A stretch of DNA of 44,753 bases, from assembly GCF_001552155.1 (NCBI RefSeq), contig NZ_BCQQ01000046.1, positions 1 to 44,753 of the forward strand, given 5' to 3'. Both the position numbers and the translations under genes were made by a program. Of this stretch, positions 33,923-41,723 are shown in pieces (positions within the stretch are counted from its first letter, which is position 1; the number at the start of each line of letters is the position of its first letter). The notes beneath the pieces were generated by a model. The model made no database searches. It saw nothing but the letters and a program-made list of their open reading frames with translations, and was not told where the DNA came from. This stretch comes from Actinomadura formosensis NBRC 14204 (GTDB taxonomy: Bacteria > Actinomycetota > Actinomycetes > Streptosporangiales > Streptosporangiaceae).

Positions 33923-36580
33923 TCAGGCGGGGGTGCCGAGGGCCTTGGCGAGATTCGGGCGGCGGGACACGTTGAGCTTGCGGTAGACGCGGGTGAGGTG
34001 CTGCTCGACGGTGCTGACCGTGATGAACAGCTCGCTGGCGATCTGCCGGTTGGAGAAGCCCGCCGCCGCCAGCGAGGCGACGCGCTGCTCGGCGTCGCTC
34101 AGCTCCGCGGTGGGGCCGGCGATCCGCAGCGGCTTGTCCCCGCCGTCGCGGTCCGGGCCGCCGCCGGGCAGCGCCGCGGCGAGCGGCTCCAGCCCGCACT
34201 TCTTGATCAGCGGGCGGGCGCTCCGGGCGGCGTCGCGGGCGCCGTCCTCGTCGCGGAGCGCCGTCCGGGCCAGGCTCAGCTCCGTGAGGGCGGTGGCCAG
34301 CCCGACGCGGTCGGTCGTCCCCTCCAGGGCGGAGACGGCCTCGGCGAGCAGGACGGCCCGTTCGTCCGGGGCGGCGAGCTCGGCCAGCACTCGCAGCGAG
34401 GCGCCGCGGGTCCGGGCGTCCCAGGACATGGTCCGCGCCATCTGCTCCTCCACAAGCGCGCGGGCCCGGTCGGTGCGGCCGAGGCGCAGGCAGGCGCGGG
34501 CCGCCTCGCCGCGCCAGGGGACGAGCGCGGGCTGGTCGTTGCCCCAGCCGCGCATTAGGTCGCCGCAGGAGCCGAAGTCGGCGAGCGCGGTCAGATGCTG
34601 CCCGATCGCGGCGTGGTAGTGGCCGCGCGCGAACATGTAGTAGAGGCCCGGCAGCGTCTCGAACATGCCGTCGGGCAGCGGGACCCGCAGGAACTTGGCC
34701 GCCTCGTCGTAGCGGCCGCAGGCGGTGGCGATCTGGATTGAACTGGACAGCGGCAGGCCGAGCGCCATCCCCCAGCTCCGGTTGGACAGCAGGGTCAGGG
34801 AGCGCTGCGCGTGCCCCTCGGCGGTCCGCAGGTCGCCGCGCCGCACGTCGATGATCGAGCTGGTGGTGGACAGCAGCGCCTGCCAGGTCAGCGAGCCGCG
34901 CCGCTCGGCCGCCTTCAGCAGGATGTCGATCCACGCCGCGGCGCGGTCCAGCCCCTCGGTGTAGACGAGGACGGCCAGCGCGGTGAGGGCGGGCACCAGG
35001 ACGGAGTCGTCCAGGCGGGTGCTGAGCAGCACCTGCTCGGCCGCGATGAGCAGGTCGTCGTCCATCTCGCCGCCCGTGATCACCGCGACCTCGACGGAGC
35101 GGTCGTCGGGCGGCGCGCCGCCGAGGTCGGCCAGCAGCGTCGGATACAGCCAGGAGCGGAACCGGGACGCCCAGCCGGTCGCCGGCAGCCGGTCGGTGCC
35201 GCCGGTGAGCAGCGCGCGCGCCTGCTCCCGCCGGCCGTGCCACAGCAGGTAGGTGACCAGGTCCTCGGTCTGGCGGTCGGTCAGCCGCCCGGCCGCCGCG
35301 GCGGCCCGCAGCTCGGGCAGCAGCCGGACGACCTGGAGCGGGTCGACCTGCCATTCGGCGCTGGCCAGCTCCGCGGTGAGCTGGGCCTCGTCCCCGCCGT
35401 GCGCGCTCGCGGCCTGGCGGGCCAGCCGCAGGTAGCGGATGGCGCTGGTGAAGTCGCCGTCGTGCTGCTCGTGGTCGGCGGCCTGGCGGAGCACGTCGAT
35501 CATCCAGCCGGCGCCGACCGTGCCCGCCTCGGCCAGCGGGCGGGCCACCCGCGCAGCGGGCTCCCCGTCCTCGCGCAGCGCGCAGGCCGCGTGCAGGTGC
35601 ATCGCGGCGCGCTCGCGGGCGGGGACCTTGGCGTACAGGGCCTCGCGGGCGGCCTCGTCGCGGAAGCCGCCGTCCTCCAAAAGGCCGATCGTCTCCAGGC
35701 TCTGCAGCGCCAGCGCGATGTCGGCCGGGTCGGCGTCGAGTATCCGGCCGAGCAGGGCGGGTGCGGGCGAGGCGTCCCCGCCGAGCACGGCGACGGCCCG
35801 CGCGCAGTCCACGACCGCGGGATGGGCGCGGTGCAGGCACTGCCAGACGGCCTGGACGTAGTCGTTGCCCGCCACCGCGTGCGGCCGGGCCGGGCGGGCG
35901 GCGCGGGTGTCGGCGACCAGGGCGTCGAGCAGCAGCGGGTTGCCGCCGCTCAGCCGGTGGAACGCCTCCAGGCAGTCGTCAGGGACGGCGGAGCCGAGCC
36001 CGCGGGTCACGATCCCGGCCACCGCGGGCGCGGCCAGCGGGCGCAGCCGGATGTGCCGGCAGTGCGGCTGGCTGCGCAGCTCGGCGGTGAAGGACGCACG
36101 CTCGTCCAGCGAGCAGGACGACAGGGTCAGCACGACCACGATCGGCGACGTCTCTAGCCGGCGGGTGAGGTGGAGGAGGGAGCGCAGCACCGCCTCGTCG
36201 GCGTGGTGGACGTCGTCCACGCCGATGACCACGGGCGCCTCGGCGGCGAGTTCGTGCACCGGCTTCCACATGCGGTGCAGCGCGGAGCTGGACAGGGCCG
36301 GGTCGCCATCCGCGGGGAGCTGCACCGGCGGGCCGGACGCGGCGGGCAGCCGGGGGTGTCGTGCTAACTGCCCGAACAGTTCCGGAACGCCGTTCTCGGT
36401 GCGCGCCGCGGTGGCGCTGATGAACACCGCCCCCTGCTTTTCCGCATGGTCGGCGAACGTCCGCAGCAGGGTCGTCTTGCCGTAACCGGTGGGTCCGGTG
36501 ATCACCGCCACCCGGCCCCTGCCCTTCAAGCTCGCGGAGAGAAGGGAGGACAGTACGGCCAATTCCGCTTCACGTTCCAC
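33923..36580 (-). CDS. LuxR-family LAL transcriptional regulator
   Basis: 885 residues from GTG 36580 (GGGGGTGA just upstream; an ATG 25 codons earlier is less likely). The N-terminal AAA/STAND ATPase has VEREAELAVLSSLLS, Walker A ITGPTGYGKTTLL (~27-39) and Walker B VVIGVDDVHHADEAVL (~117). A TPR-like helical middle follows (LRLARQAASAHGGDEAQLTA). The C-terminal ~60 residues are a LuxR HTH: ELSDAEQRVASLAAAGFSNR, QIASELFITVSTVEQHLTRV, YRKLNVSRR. Large ATP-binding LuxR regulators of this type are typical pathway-specific activators of antibiotic clusters. It lies between the flavin reductase and the monooxygenase, and repeated CCCCTA boxes occur upstream of its likely targets. Confidence 0.9.
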   Translation of the reverse strand: MEREAELAVLSSLLSASLKGRGRVAVITGPTGYGKTTLLRTFADHAEKQGAVFISATAARTENGVPELFGQLARHPRLPAASGPPVQLPADGDPALSSSALHRMWKPVHELAAEAPVVIGVDDVHHADEAVLRSLLHLTRRLETSPIVVVLTLSSCSLDERASFTAELRSQPHCRHIRLRPLAAPAVAGIVTRGLGSAVPDDCLEAFHRLSGGNPLLLDALVADTRAARPARPHAVAGNDYVQAVWQCLHRAHPAVVDCARAVAVLGGDASPAPALLGRILDADPADIALALQSLETIGLLEDGGFRDEAAREALYAKVPARERAAMHLHAACALREDGEPAARVARPLAEAGTVGAGWMIDVLRQAADHEQHDGDFTSAIRYLRLARQAASAHGGDEAQLTAELASAEWQVDPLQVVRLLPELRAAAAAGRLTDRQTEDLVTYLLWHGRREQARALLTGGTDRLPATGWASRFRSWLYPTLLADLGGAPPDDRSVEVAVITGGEMDDDLLIAAEQVLLSTRLDDSVLVPALTALAVLVYTEGLDRAAAWIDILLKAAERRGSLTWQALLSTTSSIIDVRRGDLRTAEGHAQRSLTLLSNRSWGMALGLPLSSSIQIATACGRYDEAAKFLRVPLPDGMFETLPGLYYMFARGHYHAAIGQHLTALADFGSCGDLMRGWGNDQPALVPWRGEAARACLRLGRTDRARALVEEQMARTMSWDARTRGASLRVLAELAAPDERAVLLAEAVSALEGTTDRVGLATALTELSLARTALRDEDGARDAARSARPLIKKCGLEPLAAALPGGGPDRDGGDKPLRIAGPTAELSDAEQRVASLAAAGFSNRQIASELFITVSTVEQHLTRVYRKLNVSRRPNLAKALGTPA

Positions 36581-36752
36581 GTTCAAGTCACCCCCGTGGT
36601 GCCAAAAGAACAACTGGACTTGTCGCTTTGCGGGGATTGACGCTGAGTCTCTCATCGGCTCGGCGGGACGGGCAAGGACGTCCGCCCTCGGACCGGGAGG
36701 AATCCTCGGGCGGATGGCGGGGCATCCAGGTATTATCTGCCGCCCGCGCGAA

Positions 36753-37790
36753 TCAGCGGTGCAGCCGCCGCACCTCGTCGAGCCGTGCCAGCCCGTCGAG
36801 CGCCACTTCGGTGTCGAGCCCGAAGTCGATGAGGCACGCGAGGTCGTCCACGCCGATGTCGGCGAGGGTGGTGACCATCTTCGCCGCGTCCTGGACGGTG
36901 CCGAACAATCCTCCGGTGTCGAAGTAGCGGTCGAACGAGCGGGCGACGAGGAAGTCCAGATCGGCCGGGGTCAGCCGGTCCAGGTCGACGCCCGGCATGT
37001 CGGCGCTGATCGCCCGCGCGAACAGCCCGATGGAGCTGCGCAGGTACGCGCTGAACGGGGCGCGCACCAGCTCCCTGACCTCGTCTCGGTCGGTGCCGAT
37101 GTAGGTGTGCAGCATCAGCGCGACGGTGCCGCGGTCGCCGCCGTGGTGCGCGGCGTGCGCGTCACGGTAGACGCCGATCTTGCCGGCCAGCGTGTCCAGG
37201 TCCTGCCCCAGCAGGTGGGTGAGGATGCCGATACCCAGCTCACCGGCCTTGCGGAAGGTCTCCTCGGAGCCCGCGCTGGTGAGCCAGACGGGCAGCTCCG
37301 GCTGCACCGGCGGCGGGTAGATCCGTACCGCCGAGGTGGCGCCGGTGCCGTCGGTGAACTCCAGCTCCTCCTGCCGCCACAGCCGCCGCACGGCGTCCAC
37401 GGTGTCGATCAGCACCTGCTTGCTGTCGCGGAAGTTCTCCGCCCGAAGCGCGAAGTCGACGGCGTTCCACCCGGACGCGAAGGAGATGCCGACTCTGCCC
37501 CCGGACAGGTTGTCGACGACCGACCATTCCTCGGCGATGCGCACGGGGTGGTGCAGGGGCGCGACGACGCTGCCCGCGCGGAGCGCGACGCGCTCGGTGA
37601 TGGTGGCGAGGGCCGCCGAGGTCACCGCCGGGTTCGGATAGAGCCCGCCGAAGGAATGGAAATGACGCTCGGGCGTCCAGATCGCCGTGAAATCGTTCGC
37701 GTCGGCGAACCTGGCCCCCTCCACAAGGAGCTGATATCTGTTGTCTGCGGCGATTCCGGTGTCGGCGAAATAGAACAGACCGAAGTCCAC
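36753..37790 (-). CDS. Luciferase-like (MupA/Atu3640-type) flavin monooxygenase
   Basis: 345 residues from GTG 37790 (AAGGGGG eight bases upstream). The family pattern is clear: MDFGLFYFADT, FTAIWTPERHFHSFGGLYPN, PAVTSAALATITERVALRAG, SVVAPLHHPVRIAEEWSVVD and NLSGGRVGISFASGWNAVDF. This is the LLM-class group associated with NRPS/PKS clusters, often as an embedded domain; here it stands alone. It uses reduced FMN and O2, probably supplied by the nearby flavin reductase, to oxidise a carrier-bound or free intermediate (inference). It is separated from the exporter by a strong terminator and preceded by three CCCCTAT boxes. Confidence 0.9.
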   Translation of the reverse strand: MDFGLFYFADTGIAADNRYQLLVEGARFADANDFTAIWTPERHFHSFGGLYPNPAVTSAALATITERVALRAGSVVAPLHHPVRIAEEWSVVDNLSGGRVGISFASGWNAVDFALRAENFRDSKQVLIDTVDAVRRLWRQEELEFTDGTGATSAVRIYPPPVQPELPVWLTSAGSEETFRKAGELGIGILTHLLGQDLDTLAGKIGVYRDAHAAHHGGDRGTVALMLHTYIGTDRDEVRELVRAPFSAYLRSSIGLFARAISADMPGVDLDRLTPADLDFLVARSFDRYFDTGGLFGTVQDAAKMVTTLADIGVDDLACLIDFGLDTEVALDGLARLDEVRRLHR

Positions 37791-37912
37791 GGCTATGGCC
37801 CCCTTAAAGGTGGATCGCTATTTTCTGACCGGCCGACCGTGATCATCGGCTGCCGAATCGAGCGCTTCTCACTCGCCGCTCTGCAAGATAACTCGTCGAT
37901 CGACTCGGCGAA

Positions 37913-37953
37913 CCCCTATGCCGCCCCCTATCCGGGGCGGCGGCGCCCCCTAT
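37913..37953 (-). promoter_or_regulatory. Three CCCCTAT boxes upstream of the monooxygenase
   Basis: CCCCTAT occurs at 37913-37919, 37925-37931 and 37947-37953 (ATAGGGG on the coding strand), with steps of 12 and 22 bp that keep the copies on nearly one face of the helix. MalT, a related large ATP-dependent LuxR activator, binds short G-rich direct repeats, so these are good candidates for the local LAL regulator. Confidence 0.55.
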
Positions 37954-38036
37954 TAATGCCCGGTCGATTGTTGTGGTGCTGCTCGACCGATTTCTGTTCA
38001 CACTCGTTCACGTTTCGGTCACCGGCGGCGGCGAAT

Positions 38037-38068
38037 CGGCCGGACCGCCCGGGCGGGCGGTCCGGCCG
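38037..38068 (-). terminator. Strong hairpin after the MFS exporter
   Basis: A perfect 14-bp stem, CGGCCGGACCGCCC pairing with GGGCGGTCCGGCCG around a GGGC loop, lies 27 bp beyond the exporter stop codon. There is no U-tract, as is usual for actinomycete terminators. Confidence 0.7.
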
Positions 38069-38095
38069 ATCCCCGGAGCGGCGGACCCGTCGGGG

Positions 38096-39661
38096 TCAGT
38101 CCGCGACGCCGGTGCCGAGGCGCGCGTCCTGGGGGTCGTCGGCGGCCGCTCTGGTGTGGGCCGCGGCCGGGCTCTTCTGGCCGCGGGGCATGAGCAGGAT
38201 GGTGATCGCCGCGCCCAGCAGCGCCACACAACCGCTGGTGATCGCGGCCGCCCCCATGCCCGTGCCGAACGCGTCGGTGGCCTGGGCGGCGAGCTGCTGG
38301 CCGTTCTGGCCGAGCCGCGCGGTCGTGGCGAGCGCGCTGCCCAGCGAGTCGCGCACCTGCGACCGGTCGGCGGCCGACAGCCCGGCGAGCGACGGCAGCG
38401 CGCCTTGGTAGGCCGAGGTCATCGCGGTGCCGAGCACCGCGACGCCGATGGCGCCGCCGACCTGCAGGGCGGTGTCGTTGACGGCGGACGCCGTGCCGGC
38501 CTGGTGCGAGGGCGCGTTGGCGAGGATGCCGTCCACCGACGGCGGGATGGAAAGGCCGATGCCGAAGCCCATGACGGCCAGGCTGACCAGCACCGTCGTC
38601 TCGGCGGTGACGTCGGCGGTGGACAGCGCGAACGCGCCCGCCGCGATGATCAGCAGGCCGGTGATGATGGTCAGCTTGTCGCCGATGGCCTTGACCACGT
38701 AGGGCGCCAGCGGCGAGGAGATGATCAGCGTGCAGATCGCGAGGATGCGCAGCCCGGACGACAGCGGGTCGTGGTGCCGGGCGATCTGGAAGTACTGGGT
38801 GAGCACGAACAGGCTGCCGAATAGCGCGAACGCCTGGCAGGTCAGGGCGGCGGCGGAGCCGCTGAAGCGACGGTTGGCGAACAGCGACAGCGGCAGCATC
38901 GGGGTGCCGGTACGCGCCTCCCAGGCCACGAACGCGACGAGCAGCACCACGCCGGCGATCAGCCCGACCAGGGTCTGCGCGCCCGTCCAGCCGTGCACCG
39001 GGACCTCGATCAGCCCGTAGACCAGCAGGACGAGCCCCGCGACGGCGAGCACCGCGCCCACCGGGTCGAGCCGGTTCGGCCGCTCCGTGCGCCAGTAGGG
39101 GATCAGCAGCATCCCGGCGGCCAGCGCGATCGCCACGACCGGCACGTTGATCAGGAAGATCGAGCCCCACCAGAAGTGGTCCAGCAGCAGCCCGCCGATC
39201 ACCGGGCCGAGCGGGATGCCGATCCCGGCGGCGCCCGACCAGACGCCGATGGCCTTGGCCTGCTCCTCGGGCGGGAAGATGTGCTTGATGATCGCCAGGG
39301 TGGCGGGCATCACCATCGCCGAGCCGAGCCCCATCCCGGCGCGGAAGCCGATCAGGGTGGCGGGCGTCCCGGCGAATGCGGCGGCGACGGAGAAGCCGAG
39401 GATCAGTACCAGCCCGCCGAGCAGCATCGGTTTGTGCCCGAGACGGTCGCCGAGGGTGCCGGCGAGCAGCAGCAGCCCGCCGAAGGTCAGCGTGTACGCG
39501 TCGACCGACCATTGCATCTCCCCGACGGTGGCGCCGAGATCACTCTGGATCTTCGGCACCGCCATGGCGATCACCAGGGCGTCGAGCCCGCTGATCACGA
39601 GGCAGAGGCTGAGGACGGCCAGGGTCAGCCATCGGCGTCGGTAAACGGTGGCGGCATCCAT
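38096..39661 (-). CDS. MFS exporter, DHA2 (EmrB/QacA) 14-TM type
   Basis: 521 residues with about 14 hydrophobic helices, starting LTLAVLSLCLVISGLDALVI then SVDAYTLTFGGLLLLAGTLG and the DHA motif DRLGHKPMLL. Motif C-like segments are present (GIGIPLGPVIGGLLLDHFWW; IFLINVPVVAIALAAGMLLI). The C-terminal tail GQKSPAAAHTRAAADDPQDA is hydrophilic. AGGAGAT precedes the ATG. This class uses the proton gradient to expel drugs; here it probably exports the cluster's product or confers self-resistance. It is downstream of the TetR gene by 100 bp, a standard regulator-exporter pair. Confidence 0.9.
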   Translation of the reverse strand: MDAATVYRRRWLTLAVLSLCLVISGLDALVIAMAVPKIQSDLGATVGEMQWSVDAYTLTFGGLLLLAGTLGDRLGHKPMLLGGLVLILGFSVAAAFAGTPATLIGFRAGMGLGSAMVMPATLAIIKHIFPPEEQAKAIGVWSGAAGIGIPLGPVIGGLLLDHFWWGSIFLINVPVVAIALAAGMLLIPYWRTERPNRLDPVGAVLAVAGLVLLVYGLIEVPVHGWTGAQTLVGLIAGVVLLVAFVAWEARTGTPMLPLSLFANRRFSGSAAALTCQAFALFGSLFVLTQYFQIARHHDPLSSGLRILAICTLIISSPLAPYVVKAIGDKLTIITGLLIIAAGAFALSTADVTAETTVLVSLAVMGFGIGLSIPPSVDGILANAPSHQAGTASAVNDTALQVGGAIGVAVLGTAMTSAYQGALPSLAGLSAADRSQVRDSLGSALATTARLGQNGQQLAAQATDAFGTGMGAAAITSGCVALLGAAITILLMPRGQKSPAAAHTRAAADDPQDARLGTGVAD

Positions 39662-39737
39662 GACTGGCGGATCTCCTGACGGACGTTAGTGCGGGATTCG
39701 TTTGGTCGTGCGGGTCGTTCGGCCGCGCGGTGGTGCG

Positions 39738-39760
39738 GACGTGCACGTCATGCATGTCGT
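39738..39760. promoter_or_regulatory. Overlapping palindromes between tetR and the exporter
   Basis: GACGTGCACGTC (39738-39749) is a perfect palindrome. It overlaps ACGTCATGCATGTCGT (39745-39760), nearly palindromic around ATGCAT. They lie 77-99 bp upstream of the exporter start and could be a second operator for the TetR protein or an independent promoter control. Confidence 0.4.
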
Positions 39761-40369
39761 TCATGGCTTCCCCGCGGGCACGGGTTCGGGGGTGCCGAGC
39801 CCGCGGACGGTCAGCTCCACCAGCTGGCGCAGCCGCCGGTGCAGCTGGTCGGGCGTGCCGTCGGCCTGGCTGATCCCGACGACCGCGTCCAGCAGCAGGT
39901 CGGCGCACTCGTAGGCGGTCATGCCGGGGGCGAGCCGGTCCGGGCCGCCGACCGCGGCGGCGAGCAGGTCCGCGACGAGGGCCGCGAACCGGTTCTTGAA
40001 CGACAGCATCAGGTCGGGGGCGATCACCCCGGCCTCGGTGAGCAGCTCGGCCCGGTGCCCGGCGCCGACCGAGCCGAGCACCGTCCGCAGCTTGACCGCC
40101 AGGGCCGCGTACAGCTGGTCGGCCAGCGCGCCCTCGGCCGCGGCGGCCTCCCGCGCGCTGCGCAACACCTCGTCGAGCATGTGGGCGCCCATCGCGCGGA
40201 AGACGTCCTCGCGCCCGCTGAAGTGCTGATACAGCGCGGGCCGCGAGATGCCCGCCGCCTTGGCGATCATTTCCATGGACGTGCGCCGGTAGCCGTAGCG
40301 GCCGAAGACCGTCATGGCCGCGGTGAGGATCTCGACGCGCCTGTCCTCGGCCGGCTTCTTGCTTGTCAT
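39761..40369 (-). CDS. TetR-family regulator
   Basis: 202 residues. The N-terminal HTH is textbook: RRVEILTAAMTVFGRYGYRR then TSMEMIAKAAGISRPALYQH and FSGREDVFRAM. The ligand-binding domain (~70-200) is helical and unrecognised. A good operator overlaps its own promoter position and the exporter lies immediately downstream, so it probably represses the exporter and itself until the pathway product or an intermediate binds. Confidence 0.92.
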   Translation of the reverse strand: MTSKKPAEDRRVEILTAAMTVFGRYGYRRTSMEMIAKAAGISRPALYQHFSGREDVFRAMGAHMLDEVLRSAREAAAAEGALADQLYAALAVKLRTVLGSVGAGHRAELLTEAGVIAPDLMLSFKNRFAALVADLLAAAVGGPDRLAPGMTAYECADLLLDAVVGISQADGTPDQLHRRLRQLVELTVRGLGTPEPVPAGKP

Positions 40370-40371
40370 GC

Positions 40372-40395
40372 TGACACTGTGACGTCAGAATGTCA
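40372..40395 (-). promoter_or_regulatory. TetR-type operator
   Basis: A 24-bp inverted repeat: left half TGACACTGTGAC, right half GTCAGAATGTCA, whose arms match at 10 of 12 positions with the centre at GACGTC. It starts 3 bp upstream of the TetR ATG and overlaps the stop codon of the SDR gene. Its position strongly suggests autoregulation. Confidence 0.75.
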
Positions 40396-41196
40396 TTTTG
40401 TCAATCGCCGTCCGGCGGCGGCCGGGATCCGCAGGCCGCGCAGCCCGCCGTCGATCACGTGCACCGTCCCGGTGGTGGCCGCCGACAGTGGCCCGGCCAG
40501 GTGACAGATCGCCTCGGCGACCTCTTCGGCGGTGATCAGCCGCCCGTTGGGCTGCCGCGCGTGCACCGCCGCCAGGGCCGCCTCCGGGTCAGGCGCGGCC
40601 GCGAGCTCGCGGCGCACCCAAGGGGTGTCGACCGGGCCGGGCGCCACGCAGTTCACCCGGATCCCCTCGGCCAGCAGGTCGGCGGCCATCGACAGGGTCA
40701 GCGAGTACACCGCACCCTTGGACGCGCCGTAGACGGCCCCGCCCGGCATTCCCACCAGCGCGGTGATCGAGCAGGTGTTGACGATCGCTGGGCTCCGCCC
40801 GGCCTTGGCCGACTTGCGCAGCCACGGCATGGCCGCCCGGCTGACGCGGACGAGCCCGAGCACGTTCACCTCGAAGACCCGCCGCCACTCGTCGAGATCG
40901 TTGTCCTCGAACGAGCCCCTGGCGAGCGTCCCGGCGTGGTTGACCAGGACGTCGATGCCGCCGAGCCGCTCGGCCGCGGTGCCAACGGCCGCCGCGACGC
41001 CGTCGTCGGCGAGGTCGCCGCGCACCCCTATAAGGGGGTCGGTGGCGGCGGACGGGTCGAGGTCCACGCAGGCGACCTCGGCGCCGCGCGCGGCCAGCGT
41101 GCGCGCGGTGGCGAGGCCGATGCCCGAGCCGCCGCCGGTCACCAGCGCCGTCGCCCCGGTGAACGGGGGGGCGTGGTCGAAAGCGGCGGCGGTCAT
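40393..41196 (-). CDS. Short-chain dehydrogenase/reductase
   Basis: 267 residues. Rossmann motif TALVTGGGSGIGLATARTLA, acidic VACVDLDPSAAT (favouring NAD(H)), DVLVNHAGTLARG, catalytic Ser in IVNTCSITALVGMPGG, Tyr and Lys in YGASKGAVYSLTLSMAADLL, and VNCVAPGPVDTPWVRREL. It is a classical SDR that probably oxidises or reduces an alcohol/ketone in precursor or tailoring chemistry. It overlaps the small beta-rich gene by 4 nt and ends inside the TetR operator. Within it (41,025-41,042) an ACCCCTATAAGGGGGT palindrome forces CTT-ATA codons that are rare in this DNA, so a binding site may be embedded in the gene. Confidence 0.88.
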   Translation of the reverse strand: MTAAAFDHAPPFTGATALVTGGGSGIGLATARTLAARGAEVACVDLDPSAATDPLIGVRGDLADDGVAAAVGTAAERLGGIDVLVNHAGTLARGSFEDNDLDEWRRVFEVNVLGLVRVSRAAMPWLRKSAKAGRSPAIVNTCSITALVGMPGGAVYGASKGAVYSLTLSMAADLLAEGIRVNCVAPGPVDTPWVRRELAAAPDPEAALAAVHARQPNGRLITAEEVAEAICHLAGPLSAATTGTVHVIDGGLRGLRIPAAAGRRLTK

Positions 41197-41495
41197 GTCC
41201 GCCGGCCGGTCACGGGGAAGCTGCCGAAGACCCCGGCCTTGGTCTTGCCGGTCATCTCGTCGCCCGCCACCTGGACGGTGAACGTCAGCGTGATCCGCAT
41301 CGGCTTGCGCACCTTGAGCTTCCAGGACGCGGTGTCGCCGTCGAGCGTCCCGCCGATGATCTCCGGGACCACCTCGCGGCCCTCGGCGGACCCGGTGCCG
41401 GTCAGCCCGTCGCCGTCCGCCTTAATATCGAAATCGAACTCCTGCTTTCCCATGGCGCTGTCGAGAGTCAGATGCCAGGTGCCGTCGAGGCCCAT
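41193..41495 (-). CDS. Small beta-rich protein of unknown function
   Basis: 100 residues, all alternating beta-strand pattern: MGLDGTWHLTLDSAMGKQEF, FDIKADGDGLTGTGSAEGRE, ASWKLKVRKPMRITLTFTVQ and MTGKTKAGVFGSFPVTGRR. The layout suggests a small beta-barrel or lipocalin-like binder. No catalytic motif is visible. GGGGAGAG precedes the ATG and it overlaps the SDR gene by 4 nt (GTCATGT context), so the two are translationally coupled. A role binding the hydrophobic substrate of the SDR is only a guess. Confidence 0.75.
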   Translation of the reverse strand: MGLDGTWHLTLDSAMGKQEFDFDIKADGDGLTGTGSAEGREVVPEIIGGTLDGDTASWKLKVRKPMRITLTFTVQVAGDEMTGKTKAGVFGSFPVTGRRT

Positions 41496-41583
41496 TCTCT
41501 CCCCTTAATTCACGCTCGTCCGAGGCGGACTGAATTGAGTCCGGCAGGACGGAGCGTAGGTGTGCCGGGGGAGGTGGCAGAAG

Positions 41584-41668
41584 CCCCTACCAGCCCCTAC
41601 CGGCGCGATAGGAGGTGGAATCGCGGCAGGCAGCCGACGTGGATAGGGGTTCCGGTTCGCGGAACCGG
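41584..41668. promoter_or_regulatory. Divergent control region with CCCCTAC boxes and a palindrome
   Basis: Between the divergent small gene and hydrolase/NRPS genes lie CCCCTAC at 41584-41590 and 41594-41600 (10-bp step), ATAGGGG in the opposite sense at 41643-41649, and the perfect inverted repeat CCGGTTC-GCG-GAACCGG at 41652-41668. They probably host activator and repressor sites for both directions. Confidence 0.5.
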
Positions 41669-41723
41669 GTGCGAGCCTTGAGCTCGATTCACGCATGCCA
41701 ATCGGATTAAATCAAGAGGGGAC

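Noticed and set aside
33753..35840. A 695-codon frame on the minus strand overlapping the LAL regulator
   Set aside because: Extremely Arg/Pro-rich with no recognisable motif; the true frame on the same strand encodes the LuxR-LAL protein.
38019..39512. A 497-codon frame overlapping the MFS exporter
   Set aside because: It is a shifted frame of the transporter gene and lacks hydrophobic helices.
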